A stretch of 64,000 nt of DNA from Gryganskiella cystojenkinii (GCA_015852425.1 JAAAIG010000075.1:1-64000); one strand, 5' to 3'; counted from the stretch's first letter, positions 21,701 to 34,746 are shown. A program made the numbers and translations. Notes: a model not told the origin generated them from the letters alone.

Positions 21701-24700
21701 GTCCACGTATGCCAATGGAAGATCGCGAAACAGACTACTTGCCAGTAGAGAGTCCGAGATCAAGGCCACTCGTCGATCCTTGTCGTTCAGGTACCTCATG
21801 ATCGCTCTCATATATCGATGCTGAACCGTCAACTCCACCACGGGTGCACCAATCGTTCGGAACCAGATTCCCAAGAAAAAGTCTTCGTTCGTCCCAAAAA
21901 CCTCGGTATTACATTCCAAAAACCGGGTCGCCCACGAAAGCTCGTCCTGTGATCTCGCGTATTGAATCCACAGACTGAGCCAGGTCTCTGACTTGAAGGG
22001 CTCTCCAAGCTCCTGCAACGATTTGATACCTTGATCCAATAACACCATTCCGCAATCTGCAAAGGTTGCAATAACTCGCCACACTCCATCGGACGACATG
22101 GCAGTAGATCGTTGCTGTCCTGTTTGACTCTTGGTGTTGTTGTTGTAGTTGCTGTTGTTGTTGCCGCTGTTGATGGTGTTGTTCTTGGCTGAGAACAGAA
22201 GAGCACCTGATTGATCGCCGATTTTGGCTTGATGAAAGTCGTGTGGAAGGGTCGATTTGAGCTGTTGCTGAGTATCTTCATGAAAAGCTTGATGACGAGA
22301 TGAGATGAACTTTGACATCGTAGGATAGATCCATGATTCGATTTCGCCAACCAAGATCTTCTCGTCAGGGCTATCCTTCAATGGGTTTGGTGGAGGTGGT
22401 GGAGGCGGGGGTAAGGGTGTAGGTTGTGTTACTGTTGTAGCCCGGGTATCAGAGGAGTTGGTCTCGGACAATTGCGAAAGGTCAAAATCGTCCAGATTAT
22501 CAAACATGTCTTCGAAATCGAGCGAGGAGAATCCATCACCTGTAGGAACAATAGGAGGAGCAGTCTCGATCATGGCAGGAACAGGGCTCGTCGGATTCTG
22601 GGCAGCGTCCTCTTGCGGTTTCTCCTCGAGGTGTTTAGAATATGCGATCCTGAGTTTGAAAAAGTACTCCAGCACTCCAAGAGCTTGAAGTCGAAGCTCT
22701 GGAGGGTATTCTTTCTCGCTATCAAGAAAAGGAGCAAGTCCTAATATGATCAAAAGATGAAGTCTGGTTAGCTTTTACCTCATCGAGATACATCAATTAA
22801 AAGATATCGCCGCCTGTCAAATCGTCCACTTACGGCGGTCGAGGAAATATAAGCAAGGAAAGGACGTGACCCTTGGCTGCTCTCGATCGTGAAGCAGTCG
22901 CATGACATAGCCCAGAGCTGTCTCGATAAGAGACTCTGTGGGATTAAGTCGCCTGAACCTGGAGACATAGCTCGTGCTGTTGTCTACTTTGAGTTCCTTT
23001 TCAAGCTCCTCTCGCATGAAGTCGATTCTCCCATAAAAGTAGTCAGTAATGTTTGCCAGCGACCGCGCCGTCATCCCTTGACCGTCGACTCGGTTGTCCT
23101 CGCGGCGCCAGATACTGCCCAAGTAGTACATGGCCTCAAGCATGATTCGACGAGATGCATCATCACTGTCGTCATAGTCGAGCAAACTTCGCAGCTGTCC
23201 TACAGTGGTACGTCGGATATAATCGGGGACAAGGAGGGCGACCAGTAAGGTAAGGTTACAGGCATTACACAGCGTCGAATAGCTCTGATTAGAGGCGCCG
23301 AAGACGGGATAGGTGGTAACCATGGCAGTCGATATTGAAGAGAGCATCCGCTTGCACGCCTTGATCAAGTTTGTTTTGTTGGGCTCTAGGTTCACATTCG
23401 GACTACCATCGGGAAATACTTGGGACTTCTCCGCAACCGCCTCGTTGGCAGACATGATCGTATCGACTTGGTATCTGATGGTCCTCGCGACAATCTTCAA
23501 AAAGATCTCGAAGCAACGGTCTTGACTATCTACCTTATCGACAGATGTCATGACCGAGTTCGCGGGGGAGGAAATCATCTGTTGCAGAAACTGCGGGAGT
23601 CGATATCCGGGCTCTGTTGACAGATCACGAAACTCGTTTGCGGAAAAGTGTCGATAAAGTCGAGCTACGGTTTCGCCGCATGGTGCTCCGTCCCATTGCT
23701 GAATCAGTCCGTGGTGGAAAATCAGATACTCTCTGAGGCGTCGTTCCGATTCTCGAGTACCACCGCTGGGCCTGGTCTCCAGCCAACCTTGTTGTAACAC
23801 CTGAGCGATCGGCTTCCAGTTTGCGGTTGGACGTAACGAGGGATCTGAGCTACCGTTTCGATCAAATTGGTGGAGCCTGGACAGGGTAGCAACAAGCTCC
23901 AAGAGATGCCATCCGTTGGTTTCCAAAGAATTATTGTCGCTCGTCGGTTGCTGTTCCTCTGCTGTAAAGCCGGCTCGCAACTGAGGCAGCGCTACCTCAT
24001 TGAAAGATTCCCAGAAAGTGCTACATACTGTTTTCAGTGATGCTCGGTCCAGAACTTTAATAGCGCTAACCCAGAGCTGCAACAGATCTTGGCCGTAGAT
24101 GACTCCCTGCGATACTTGAGCCTTTTTCTCGGCATCCCTGGCGCTGGATAACCAGAGCTTGCTGCTCTTTGCCACGACGGACCGCATCAAATTCTCGACA
24201 AGTTTCGGAAGGACTTCAGATTTCGTTGGCAGTGAACACTCAGCAAGGATAACCCAAGTCGCCAGAGTCCATTGACCCCACAGAATAGCGGCGCTACTGG
24301 AAGGCGAAAAGCGGTTGGCCATGAGGTTGATCATCGGCGAAAGGATTGCTTCCTGAAAGACGTTCCAGAAAGAGCACCGGTCGTCAAATGATTCTCGCCT
24401 GAGGCGTTCGATAATCAGAGTGGTCAAAGATTCAAGAGCCAAGGGGATCGCCCGTGCATCTTGCTGGCCTTGTTGAACGCCAGGCTCCGATTCATCCACA
24501 TGCTGCCGGAGATGCCTCTCCAAGGTCTCCTTGACATCCTGGAGCTCTCTTTCAATTACGGGTATGTCCCATCCGATCCTGTACAACTGCCCAAAGAGCA
24601 TTATTTCTGATGCAGGAGTATCCGCTGACGCTGGGGCTCCAACCAAGGATTTCGGAACATTGTAGCTCTCATCGATCGCCTTGAGAAGGCAAGAAAGGTT

Positions 24701-27700
24701 GCCTCGGCCGATATAGGAGTCCCTAGTGAAGTAGAGCCCGTTTGGGATCGGAGCCACAGAGAGACAGGGATGGGTCTCTGCATTGTCGGATCGAGCTGAC
24801 AAAATGGGCATGCGAAGTGACCGTGGAAGTGTTGAAGTGACTGCAGTATCCATACCTGCAGGGTTTGAGGAGGAAGCGTTTGGGCCTGTATCATCTTCGT
24901 ATTCTTGATAGTCCCAAGGTTGCTCATCGTGCTGATACGCACTCTGCCCTTCGCCTTGCACCGTCGTTGTTTCTGAAAAGGTTGTTGGTGGGATAGATGT
25001 ATGTGTTGCAACTGTTCGATTGGGTGGTTTGAGTGCTTGAATGAAAATCGGCTTGTTGATAAATTGAGGCCCAATGCTTTGCTGTGGTACATGCCAAGTG
25101 CTTAGCTGAGACTGAAGTGTCCTAGATGCTGGCCTCTTGGGATTCTTGCTTGAGGTCGTAATGGTAGTTCTTGATGTTGTAGGCCGAGTTTGCTTACGAA
25201 ACAAGGGGACGCGTCGCTGCGGAGCTGTGGGCCGTTTTACTGAAACAACTTTAGCTCGCACAGCTGGTCGTGGTGGTCTGCTAACTTGAGGAGTCGTTGT
25301 GTCGTATCGCTCGAGAAGTGTTATCGGTTTCAAGCGACTTTGATAGAGAGAGGGACCTCGGCTACTTGCACGGCTGCTTGCGCGACTTGACCGTGCCTCT
25401 GAGCCATCCGATATCTCCGCATCGCTTGGAATAGACCCTGTGTTGCTGGGAGTGCTTAGCCGCTGATGTTCCCGAGGTCGTGACTGGATAGGTTTCGCAT
25501 TACCAGGATGGGTTGCAAAGTCGTCATCAGAGAAAAACGACCCTTGATCGTAGTCGTCCTGCTCTTCGCCAGCCGAGTAATGTCGATGAAACTTTGACGG
25601 CTGTAGGTTTCCACTAATCCTCCTGCGCTTGTTGGACCGCGCCTTCCTTGAAGATGAAGCGGCTTGTGTTGATGGGCGAGAAGAGCGTACAATCATGCGA
25701 TCAATCATATCCAGCCTTTCCCCACGGGCACGTTTTGGAGCGGATTTTTTTGGTGATCTTGATCGCTCGCGACTCGGTAACGGCCCATCCGAGGCGTAAT
25801 TGTAACCCGTATCTGAATAGGTCCCACGGTCGCTATGGTCATTGATGTCCTATGAAGTTGATTGGCCATATCAAGTGCGGGTGTCAGAAGCGCAATCAAA
25901 TTTATCCCCATACTAAATGAAATCTCGTCGAATATTTTTTTACCTCAGTGGATCGATTGTAGGAAGTTGACGGCTCTGTGTCTCGAAGATTGGGTCGACT
26001 AGTAAGGCGGTATGATGTAGACGGCAATGAGGAGTCACTGTCTGCAGCGCCAACAAGATCAGTCCAGGAAGTACGTCGACGACGTTCCTCGGTCTTCTGA
26101 TACGTTGTGTACAGACTTTCGTCGTCCTCGCTCTGGTCTTGCGCAAGTTTTGCCATAAAGTCGTTCAAACTGCCTGCAGCTTGTCCACTTGAAATGCGAG
26201 TCCTAGCATGATGTGCATGCTGCGCCTCTTCCTCACTGTCTTTCTCACCATCCGACTGGGAAAGCGCTCCTGTTGACCTTGGGTGATTCCTTTGTTTTGA
26301 CCGCATCGACTTTAAGGTAGCGGCGTCCTCTGGGATCAGGTTGCGCTTGAAGAAGGAGTTGGGTAGTACGTGTTGCCTGTGCTTCTTGGCCTTTTTTGTG
26401 ACCACAATCGGCTCCATCGATTCCTCGGATGATAGCTCAGATACCGCGACCTGCTCGACTGGGTCCTGAGGGTCAAAATCGAACGGAGGAGAGTCTTGCC
26501 TCGTACAGTAATCCTCCTCTCTAGTTGGCTCCTCCGACAAATGCTGTCTCACCCTGAATTTCTGTTTCGTCAAAGGTTTTGGTGAAGCCTCTACTGAAGA
26601 ATGCTTCCTCGCAATTCCAGTTCGATCCGTTGACGTTGACAGCTCTACAGAAGAAGATCTGGGCTGCGGCTGTTGCGATTGAAACTTGTTAGCCGGTCGG
26701 GGTTTAGGGAGGGACCTCGGCTTAGGAAGGGGTCTCGGTTCTGCGTCCAGCGCATCGATGGGCTCCAAGTTCTGGTTCGCCATCTTTTCAAGAATCTTTC
26801 GTGACTTTGCGCTCAGCTTGGGTGGCATGCGCACCTTGAGGGGTAAATCCAAACTTTGTCCACGATACCGACTAGCAATCTCGTGAGAAGTCGCATCGCC
26901 TTGCCTGCGCATCTGCTCTAATGTCGGCAGAATATCTTCCTCCAACTCTTCCATAAACCAGGCAGGTGCCTGCTCCGAGCTTGCTCTACTGCGTGATGAC
27001 TCTTGAAAAAGATTGTCATTCAGAGACGAGTCGTGCTGCGCCAGCAAATGAGCTTCCTCATAGTCAGAGTCCTCGGAATCTTCCTGTAGATTTGAATAGT
27101 CGTCTTGGAAGAGGGACGGAGGAGGAGTCCGTCTACGAGCAGGAAGAACCGTTGCATCCCTGCGTCCAATCAATCGAGCATGATGCTGTTTGTCAGCAGT
27201 GTACGGCTTTTGCTGCTGAAAGGTGCGTTGTCGCAGTGGATAAGCACGCGACGGTACCTCACCTAGGCCAGAGTTGTAGAGTGAAGAAGCAAACTCGGAC
27301 AGTGGTGGAGGTTGAGGAGGAAGAGGATCGCTTGGTTGTGTTCCTGTTTGGTATGGGCCCTGTATTCCCTCCTCACCTCGTCCATGTTCCTGTTCAATGG
27401 CGACTCGGCTTTCCTCTGAGAAGACAAGAGATGGTGCCTCATGGTCAACCATCATCGGTGTAGGGGGCGGTGAAAGATCATCCAGCTCTAGCGAGGAGAT
27501 AATAATTGCATGTTTCGGTGCTTTTGAAAAAGCCTTTTGTTCTGGTGTCCGTGAAGCAGCCTCTCGCTCCGGAGATGGTGAAACTGATCCTCGTAAATCA
27601 GGATTGTCGATCTTCAAGGGCTGATGGTCGACAGGGCGCGAGGACTGGTCTCCAGATGCGAAGCCGAGATCAAAGACGAATCGTTCCTCGGTCGAAGACG

Positions 27701-28207
27701 TGTCCTGTTGGAAAGAGTTGAAGAAAATACTATACTGTCAGCTGTGCGTCTTGTTCTGTTGTACGTTCAAAGAACCATCGTGTTTAGACGTACATGGCTA
27801 TCCACGTCCATGTCCATGTCCATGTCCACATCCTCTTGACCACTGTGTGTTTGAGTACCGTCGACAGACATGTCATCCTCGTCTTCTGAAGCAGGGACAA
27901 CCTAGAAGGATAGACAAAAGAGGATCAAAGGCAGGTGAGGGTATCAGAGAAACTGACGTTTTTTGAAAGTAAAGAGTGATGAAATGTAAACAAAACGCGT
28001 CCCATTTCATACTACATTTAGATCTGGTGAGGGTTTAGCATGCAGATCCTTAAGGGATTGGTTCTTGGCAGAAATGAGAGCAGTGGGACCAACACAGGAT
28101 AGCTCGAGATGAAAGTCCCGTAGGTGGTGATTCCTCGCAGGTCGCGCATCTTTGATTGATGTTGTTGTTGTTTGGTTGTCATCCACCAGGGGACGCGCTG
28201 GTGGCAT
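18720..28207 (-). CDS. MMS22: MMS22/Mus7-family replication-fork repair protein
   Basis: Nine exons join in frame: 28016-28207, 27794-27901, 25944-27704, 22834-25849, 21440-22740, 21140-21318, 20503-21021, 19722-20377 and 18720-19603, giving about 2871 residues. The 10-N gap lies in the intron after the fifth exon. The N-terminal third is acidic and Ser/Pro-rich with basic patches (RKARSNKRRRISG). The folded part begins near GLYFTRDSYIGRGNLSCLLK. It includes LYRHFSANEFRDLSTEPGYR and DRCFEIFLKIVARTI, patterns I associate with the Mus7/MMS22 domain. In yeasts Mms22 targets the Rtt101-Mms1 cullin ligase to stalled forks and promotes recombination; that role is by family. It is longer than S. pombe Mus7 (about 1900). 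The exon at 20503 uses a GTTCGT donor. It converges with KAR5 (285 bp apart). Confidence 0.72.
21400..21409. other. Assembly gap of 10 N
   Basis: Ten unknown bases lie within the intron between the exons 21440-22740 and 21140-21318 of the MMS22-type gene. The gap does not disturb the reading frame. Confidence 0.99.
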
Positions 28208-29943
28208 GACTGTCCCCGTCGATGGCAATGCTGTATGTGTATAAGATGAATGAATGGAGGAAAAGGGGATTGATTGTCGTTATTGCTGTTGTTGTTGTTG
28301 ATGCTTGATTTGTAAAGTGATCTGATCCAGCAGATCAACAGTGGTGTCTGTCCAATGCAAACGAAATGAACGTTGAAAGTGTGGTCGTCTTTCTGCGGAC
28401 TGCTTTTTTCATTTCTGTGGATAGTAAGCGCCACCAATTTTTTTACTTTTTTTTTTTCTTACTCCGTTCCTTCGTCCCTCTTTGCCACCAGTTCTTTAGT
28501 TTGCCCTTCACGGTGCACACTTATTCACAATGAGGTAAGCATGGTCCACTCTCTTTCTGATCAGGTCAAGGTGCGTGGTTGTCAAGGATGACAAGTGGTT
28601 CGAGCAACGAGGCTGCGTCAAAGTCATCTACCTTAAAGAAATTGGCATGCATCAATCGAGACTCACCTCTTCTCCCCAAGTACGCTGTGAAAGTATCATA
28701 GATTAGACGTGAAGGGGTCTCGTCAGAGATGGAACGCGTCAAGGACAACACTCTTTATGACGGACTTTGGTGCAGAAAAGAAAGAGAAAGATGAATGGGA
28801 AACTGGAGGGGTATTTTACATGGTGACCAGACTGGACTGCTTGTGGTACAAGAAAGTTCCGAGCGGTGTTTGCATGTGCATTATTGACGGGCCGAATGGA
28901 AAGCAAGACCGATCGGCTGGGATGCATTCTCGTCATCTTTTAGTACTGGATCAAAAACTACTTGATCATCTCGTGACGATGAGAGAGGTATACATAGTAT
29001 TTCATGATTCAACATATCATATCCACCGTTACTTGAACATTTTTGTTTTTTTTTTTTTTTGCAAGGTTTCATCTCCACAAGGATCCGATAAGCCGAAATT
29101 ACAACGAGAACCGAAAGAAGCTTCGATCCATGTAGGAAAAAAAGAGAGTTGCCCTCTTCCCCACAATTCTTCTTTTCCGTCGTCCAAGCAAACAATCAAA
29201 AGATTATGGTGAGCACACAAACACATGCTCCGTGGGCTTGATTTCTTTCACAAACGAAACGTTATTATCAATCTTGTGCCCTTCCCTCCTCCCTTCCTCT
29301 ACTTGAAGTCTTTCGGACGCCACCACTTTATTCCTTTCTTTGCGAGAAAGTACCTAATGGACAATCGACATAGAACAGGGTGCCATGACAGCTATTTATC
29401 ACAGGACGATCGCGTACTTCTGAATCGTCAAACATTGCCATGAAGTGCGAGCCACCGACTTGATGAACGTCCATGCATGATATGAAGAGAAAGAAGTGGT
29501 GGCATTTCGAGATGAAGTCTGGACAAATGGGAGCAGTAAGAGATGCCTCTGTTCTTTATGGTTTTGCTCTCATTTTATACGCCGTAGCAAAACGACTGTT
29601 GGCCATGAGTCTGAAATGGGCGAACGGATGGACTCTTCCTTATTTTTGATGTCTGTGCCACAAAACAACATTCGCTTCTCATTTCCAGAGAAAAAAAAGC
29701 AGTGCTCATACACCTTCTCGCTGTCGTTTCTCCACGAAGTAAATATTTTCCTCTTTCTCTCTTTTCTTCCAGTTTCTTTTGCAACCGTAATGCAACCGCC
29801 CTTTATCAATACTCCAGTTCCCATTGTTTCCCCCTTCTTCTTCTTTTTCCACCATCTCGGACCTTACCTTCCCTCTTCGTTTCGAATTCAAGTCCCGGAT
29901 TGAATCTCTCTTTCAATACCCCCGCGCCTCTCTCGATACGATC
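28208..29943. other. Divergent intergenic region, no gene assigned
   Basis: This 1.7-kb stretch separates the divergently transcribed MMS22-type and cytochrome b5-acyl-CoA dehydrogenase genes. A plus-strand frame at 28709-29212 and a short exon-like stretch at about 28565-28700 (VVKDDKWFEQRGCVKVIYLK) are open, but joining them would need an intron of about 30 bases or fewer, so I leave them unassigned. Poly-T tracts are frequent. Confidence 0.4.
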
Positions 29944-31911
29944 ATGACCACCGGACATTTCTCAACCTCTCAAGTCGCCTCTCACAACTCGGAGGTAATT
30001 TCCGATCAACCGTCCTTTACGAGCGCGATTATCTCGGAGCTCACCAACTAATTGTATCTCTATTTTCCTGTATTGCTCTCTGAGAACGACTGCTGGGTTA
30101 TCATCCATGATAAAGTCTATGACGTCTCAAGGTTTTTGAAGGACCATCCCGGTGGAAAGGTAATCGACTGTTGCAATAAGCAAAAGAGACCAGCAAGAGA
30201 GCACACCTCTTGCCACCGAGCAAGATCTCAACAACGGCGTGAATACAAGAACTTAAAGCGCATGATCTCCATATTTAAAATGAACTTTATAGAAAATCAT
30301 TCTAAAGAACGCCGGAACAGATGCCACAAAGCAATTCGATGCTTTCCACAACGCAGGTAAGAATCGTCGGAAATGGTTTCTGTACCCCCTTTATTTGTGT
30401 TTCTTTTGCTTCATGATATTCCAAGTGTCAAGCACTAAAATACCATTGAATGTACGGCGACTGTTCTTTTTTTTTTTTAAAAAAAAAAAGGCGTCCTCGA
30501 AAAGTACGGCGCTCTTTGCATCGGTGTCATTGATGGGGCTCCTCAGTCAGGAGAGGCTGCTCCAGCTGCCACCTCATCCACTGCCGATGACGATGAAATG
30601 CAATTCGGAGAGATGATTCCCTTTGGCGATCCGTCCTGGTACCAACAGTGGGCCAGTCCTTTCTACAAAGAATCACATCGTCGCCTTCGACGCGCTATGC
30701 GCGAATTTGTTGACACCGAGATCATGCCCTTTGCTCACGAGTGGGATGAGGCCAAACAGGTCCCCATGTTCCTGTTCAAGAAGTGCGCCGAAATGGGCTT
30801 GCTAGCCGTATTTGCCGGTACGGGTCATCTCCCTGTCGAGTACTTTGATGTCGAGCAAACGACCTTGTTCAAGGGTGGCGCCAATGCTATTGTCCCCCCA
30901 GAGGAATTCGACGCCTTCCATTCTTTGATTGTCAGTGATGAATTCTCCCGTTGTGGTTCCGGCGGTGTCATTTGGTGTCTCTCCGGTGGCATCGGTATCG
31001 GTCTCCCACCCATTATCAAGCACGGTTCTGAAGAATTGAGACGTCGAATTGTCCCTGAATGTTTGGCCGGTCGCAAGACCATCTGTTTGGCCATCACAGA
31101 ACCCCAGGCTGGATCGGATGTCGCCAACTTGACCACGGTTGCGAACGAGACCCAGGATGGTTATATCGTCAACGGCGAAAAGAAATGGATCACCAACGGA
31201 ACTTTTGCTGATTATTTCACAGTTGCGGTCAGAACCGGTGGTGAGGGTATGGGTGGTGTATCTTTATTGATCATTGAGCGTTCTATGCCCGGCGTCTCTA
31301 CCCGCCAGATGAAGTGTTCAGGTGTCTGGTCCTCCGGAACAGCTTATATCAACTTGGAGGATGTCCTCGTTCCAAAGTCCAACATTGTCGGGAAGGAGAA
31401 CCGTGGATTCAAGTACATTGTCAGCAACTTTAACCATGAACGTATGGCTCTCGTCTTCCAGGCTAACCGTCTCGCTCGTATCTGTCTCGAGGAAGCGATC
31501 AAGTACGGAAGCAAACGCAAGACTTTTGGAGTCAAGTTGGTCAACCACCCTGTGCTCCGGAACAAGCTCGCACATATGTCTCGAATGATCGAGGCCACGC
31601 ATGCCTGGACCGAAAATGTGGTCTACCAGACCATGACGATGCCCGAGGATTTGCAAATGATAAAGCTCGGTGGACCGATTGCCTTGCTCAAGGCCCAGGC
31701 GACCCAGACACTCGAGTACTGCGCCCGTGAAGCGTGCCAGATCTTTGGTGGTCTTGCTTATACCCGTGGTGGTCAGGGTGAGAAGGTCGAGCGTATTTAC
31801 CGCGAGGTTCGTGCCTTTGCTATCCCTGGTGGATCTGAGGAGATTATGTTGGATCTTGGTATGCGCGAGTCGATAAAGGTTGCAACGATGATGTACGGCG
31901 CAAAGTTGTAG
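29944..31911 (+). CDS. Cytochrome b5-acyl-CoA dehydrogenase fusion protein
   Basis: Four exons, 29944-29994, 30085-30159, 30293-30356 and 30491-31911, encode 536 residues in one frame. Residues from about 18 to 70 are a cytochrome b5-like heme domain: [22 protein letters not shown] carries the first heme-ligand His in HPGG, and FDAFHNAG supplies the second. The rest is a complete acyl-CoA dehydrogenase fold with the FAD and substrate signatures [30 protein letters not shown] and the C-terminal [25 protein letters not shown]. Such fungal fusions may route electrons between the flavin and heme within one chain, which is inference. The substrate and compartment are not evident; there is no clear mitochondrial presequence. 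An AATAAA follows the stop at 31951-31956. The acceptor of exon 4 lies in a T/A homopolymer run. Confidence 0.9.
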
Positions 31912-31950
31912 ACATGATCCTGTTAGTTACTAGTCCTACTCAATAATATC

Positions 31951-31956
31951 AATAAA
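31951..31956 (+). terminator. Polyadenylation signal
   Basis: AATAAA 40 bases after the stop codon of the cytochrome b5-acyl-CoA dehydrogenase gene, in an AT-rich context. Confidence 0.5.
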
Positions 31957-32232
31957 GGCCAAACAAGAGTCTCTATCTCTTTTATTCATCAAACTGATGG
32001 TACTGATGAGGATCCGGGGATATCCAAAACCGATCACCATGCGCTCATAAGGAAGAAGGAAAGATGGGAAGCATCTTTCACGTTTTCCCTTCTTTGAAGT
32101 CTTCCACCTCTTCCCCTTTTCACTCATAAGCTCCATTTACCGCCACACGTTTACTCGTTATCTTTAGTCCAGGCTTCCTCTCTGCTGGTTAAAGCAACTA
32201 CTACTGCCACCACTACTACCACCACCACCATC

Positions 32233-33504
32233 ATGAATCTTTCCAACATACATCACCAACCATCGAGACTGTTCATTCTCATTCTCAACCTCATAACCAC
32301 GGTAAACGTCTTGACGTGGAATTTTCTCTTGTGCTCTCCTCAAATGACATGAAGCTCGGGACTGACCTTTATCTTTGCACTCCTTATCAAAAAACGACAC
32401 AGCTTGGAAGCTTGATCCTCTTTGGTGTTGGTGTCTACGGTCTCACGGGTAACACCCGGCTGCTCCTTGAGTCTATTTTTATCTCCTGGACCTTGATAGT
32501 CTTAAGTCTTGTTATCCTCTTAGCCTCCATACTCGGAGCAGCTGCGGGAGTAGCAGAGTCTATGCGCATAGTTGGCAGGGTAAGTTTGGAATGGCGGAGG
32601 GAGGGGGGAAGGGGGATTGCCACAGTTCAGCTTGATCACTACCATGTGGTCCCATTATGGTAAAAGAAGTCGGCGCTATATATTAATAGTTTTTTTTTTA
32701 CTTGGTTTTAGTACGTGATCCTTCTCTCAATCCTCGTGGCGCTCCAACTCGGCTTCTTGATCTATGGATTTATTCGACAGGACAAGGTAATCCTGTTTTA
32801 ATTGGAAAATAAACAAACGAATGATCGACATGGATCTACATGGATCGACATAGATCAACCTGAAGGACAACAATATTAACTCTTCCTCTCTCATCTCTCC
32901 TATCCTTCTGACCACTTTTCCAGGTCGATGTTTTATTGGATGGTGCTTGGCAAAACGCGTACGAGACAAACCCGCGATCGCTTCAGGACATTGAGACGCG
33001 TCTCCAATGCTGTGGGTATGCTACTGTGGATGATCGTGCGATCCCCAAGGACTCGAAGGATGCTTGTTTGCTGTCACCGGCCTTTGGTTACAAGATCTCT
33101 TGCAAGGACCAACTCCGAGACTCGTACCTGAATCATGAAAGTGCTGTTATGGGCGTGGTCGCTGCCACTGAAGTTCTTCAGGTAAAAAAAAACCCCCCAT
33201 ATGGGAGGAGGCTCTAAAGAAGAACGCGAAGATCCTCTTCTCATCTCTTATTTTTTATTTTTTATTTTGTTAACGGACCAAATTGTAGGTTCTGGCGCTG
33301 ATCGCGACCGCAAGTTTATTGAACAAGATACCTCACGATGGCAATGTTGATTTCCAACGCAGGAACGAGCACTCTCGAGCGTTGTTGCGCGGAATGTGCG
33401 AGGAAGACCGAGATTTGGACCCGGCTGTCCAGTCGCCGTCATCAGACGCTGCTCATGACAACGGCGGCAGCAGTCGTTATGGTTCTATCACCACTCCGCG
33501 ATGA
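32233..33504 (+). CDS. Tetraspanin-like membrane protein
   Basis: Five exons (32233-32301, 32403-32579, 32712-32786, 32924-33181, 33289-33504), all phase 0, encode 264 residues. There are four membrane segments: LFILILNLITTLGSLILFGV, IFISWTLIVLSLVILLASIL, YVILLSILVALQLGFLIYGF and a fourth spanning VMGVVAATEVLQVLALIATA. The large extracellular loop between segments 3 and 4 carries the tetraspanin hallmark CCG (RLQCCGYATVDD) plus two more cysteines (DACLL, ISCKD), so two disulphides are possible. A polar cytosolic tail of about 55 residues ends the protein. Fungal tetraspanins organise membrane microdomains, and some are needed for penetration structures in plant pathogens. Which subfamily this is cannot be told. 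Length fits the family (220-300). Confidence 0.85.
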
Positions 33505-34338
33505 AGATACTTCTCTCCTTCCTCTTACTTGGAGAGCCAAGTTTCCAAATGTTTCTGTGCCCCATGTCTATACTTTCCGCCTAACAATAAAAAAGGAGGG
33601 TTCGTTTACATTGTTTGTCTTGGACAACATCTGTTACACAACTTTGCCTCCGACATTGACGCCTCCTCAATCTTTTTTTTTTGGTATCCAAAGTATGTTA
33701 CCGTGAGTGCACCCTGGACTCAGTTCATTCCAGCAAGAGCCGTTCTTTCCTAACTGCATCGCTCTGCAAGTCCTCCGATACGGGGTTGGGCTGACCAGAT
33801 TTTTTTTAGGGGGGAGGCGAAGGGAGGCGTCCTCCTGATTTCTCTATACCATGCCCTTGCTTTTTCTATTTTTCTTTTCGCTCTGCCCTTGAGGTTTTAG
33901 CGCATCTCGTTTTTGTTTCTGTCCTTGATGATTTAGTGTATCTCGATGTTTCTTTGTGCTCTGCCCTTGATTTTTTTAGGTTTGCCCTTGATTTTTCAGT
34001 GTACCTCACGTTCGGTGTCTCTCGTCTCGGGTCTTTCTCAATCGTGGTTTCTCTTGGCGCATATAGAAACCTGGGCATGCATCTCAAGACTCTAGGATCG
34101 CACCGCATTCACGTCACCCTCAAAGCCACAACCCAAACGATTTCTCTCGAACGACGCTCAAGGAGCACCCATAAAAGACCTTCACAACACTTACACACAA
34201 AACCAAAAATCACCTTCTCGATCAGGCTTGAAAGACCGTATGAAAGAACACTTTTGCAAGGAATCTTAATCAATATGATTTAGTATCCATAGCTGACTTT
34301 CACTCTCTGTCTGCTAATAGAGCCCTCGCCGTCAAACT
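33505..34338. repeat. Intergenic stretch with imperfect 35-bp tandem repeats
   Basis: Between about 33876 and 34010 a unit of roughly 35 bp is repeated three to four times with divergence, each containing 'ctctgcccttga' or 'tgtccttga' followed by 'tttag…gtatctc'. It is a decayed minisatellite. No gene is supported in the rest of the stretch, which is probably the tetraspanin 3' UTR and the next gene's promoter. Confidence 0.5.
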
Positions 34339-34746
34339 ATGCTGCCAAAGACCCTGTCCTTGATCTATATTGCCAGCTTTATCGCTGCAGCTGGAGCCTG
34401 GGATGTTCGTAGAATATTTCCGCGGTGCGATGGTGGCCAGCGTGGGTACGCTGTTCCCGGATTTTTCACTTACAGCAAGACTGTAGACGGAAAGTACGTC
34501 TTATAAGGCCCGAACACTAAAACAACATGTGACGCCGATGTTTGTGGTTGTGGTGTAATCGGCTCTGGACAGTCTGTGAAATACACCTCGTTCCAATGCA
34601 TGGGAAGAATCAAGACCGCTGCTGGCATGAGGGATATAACCTTACCGCCTAGTCGCAGCAATAAACTGTTGCCAGCGCCTCGCACAATTTGTTGCAATAA
34701 TAACTTCGGCGGTGTGATCAAGGCAGGATGCTACACTTACCACTAG
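34339..34746 (+). pseudogene. Small secreted cysteine-rich protein gene interrupted by one stop codon
   Basis: A 135-codon frame starts with a clear signal peptide (MLPKTLSLIYIASFIAAAGA) and carries eight cysteines, including a CGC and a CC pair, before the stop at 34744-34746. Codon 56 is TAA (34504-34506). Both sides read as one protein (…DGKYVL, then GPNTKTTCDADVCGCGV…). No splice pair of workable length removes the stop, so a point nonsense mutation (for example from CAA), readthrough or a base error are the options. Size, signal peptide and cysteines fit a small secreted effector-like or structural protein. No family was recognised. Confidence 0.55.

Noticed and set aside
28709..29212. 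A 167-codon plus-strand frame between the MMS22-type and cytochrome b5 genes
   Set aside because: It contains a poly-Phe stretch from a T-run, has no motif, and the neighbouring exon-like piece could only be joined by an implausibly short intron.
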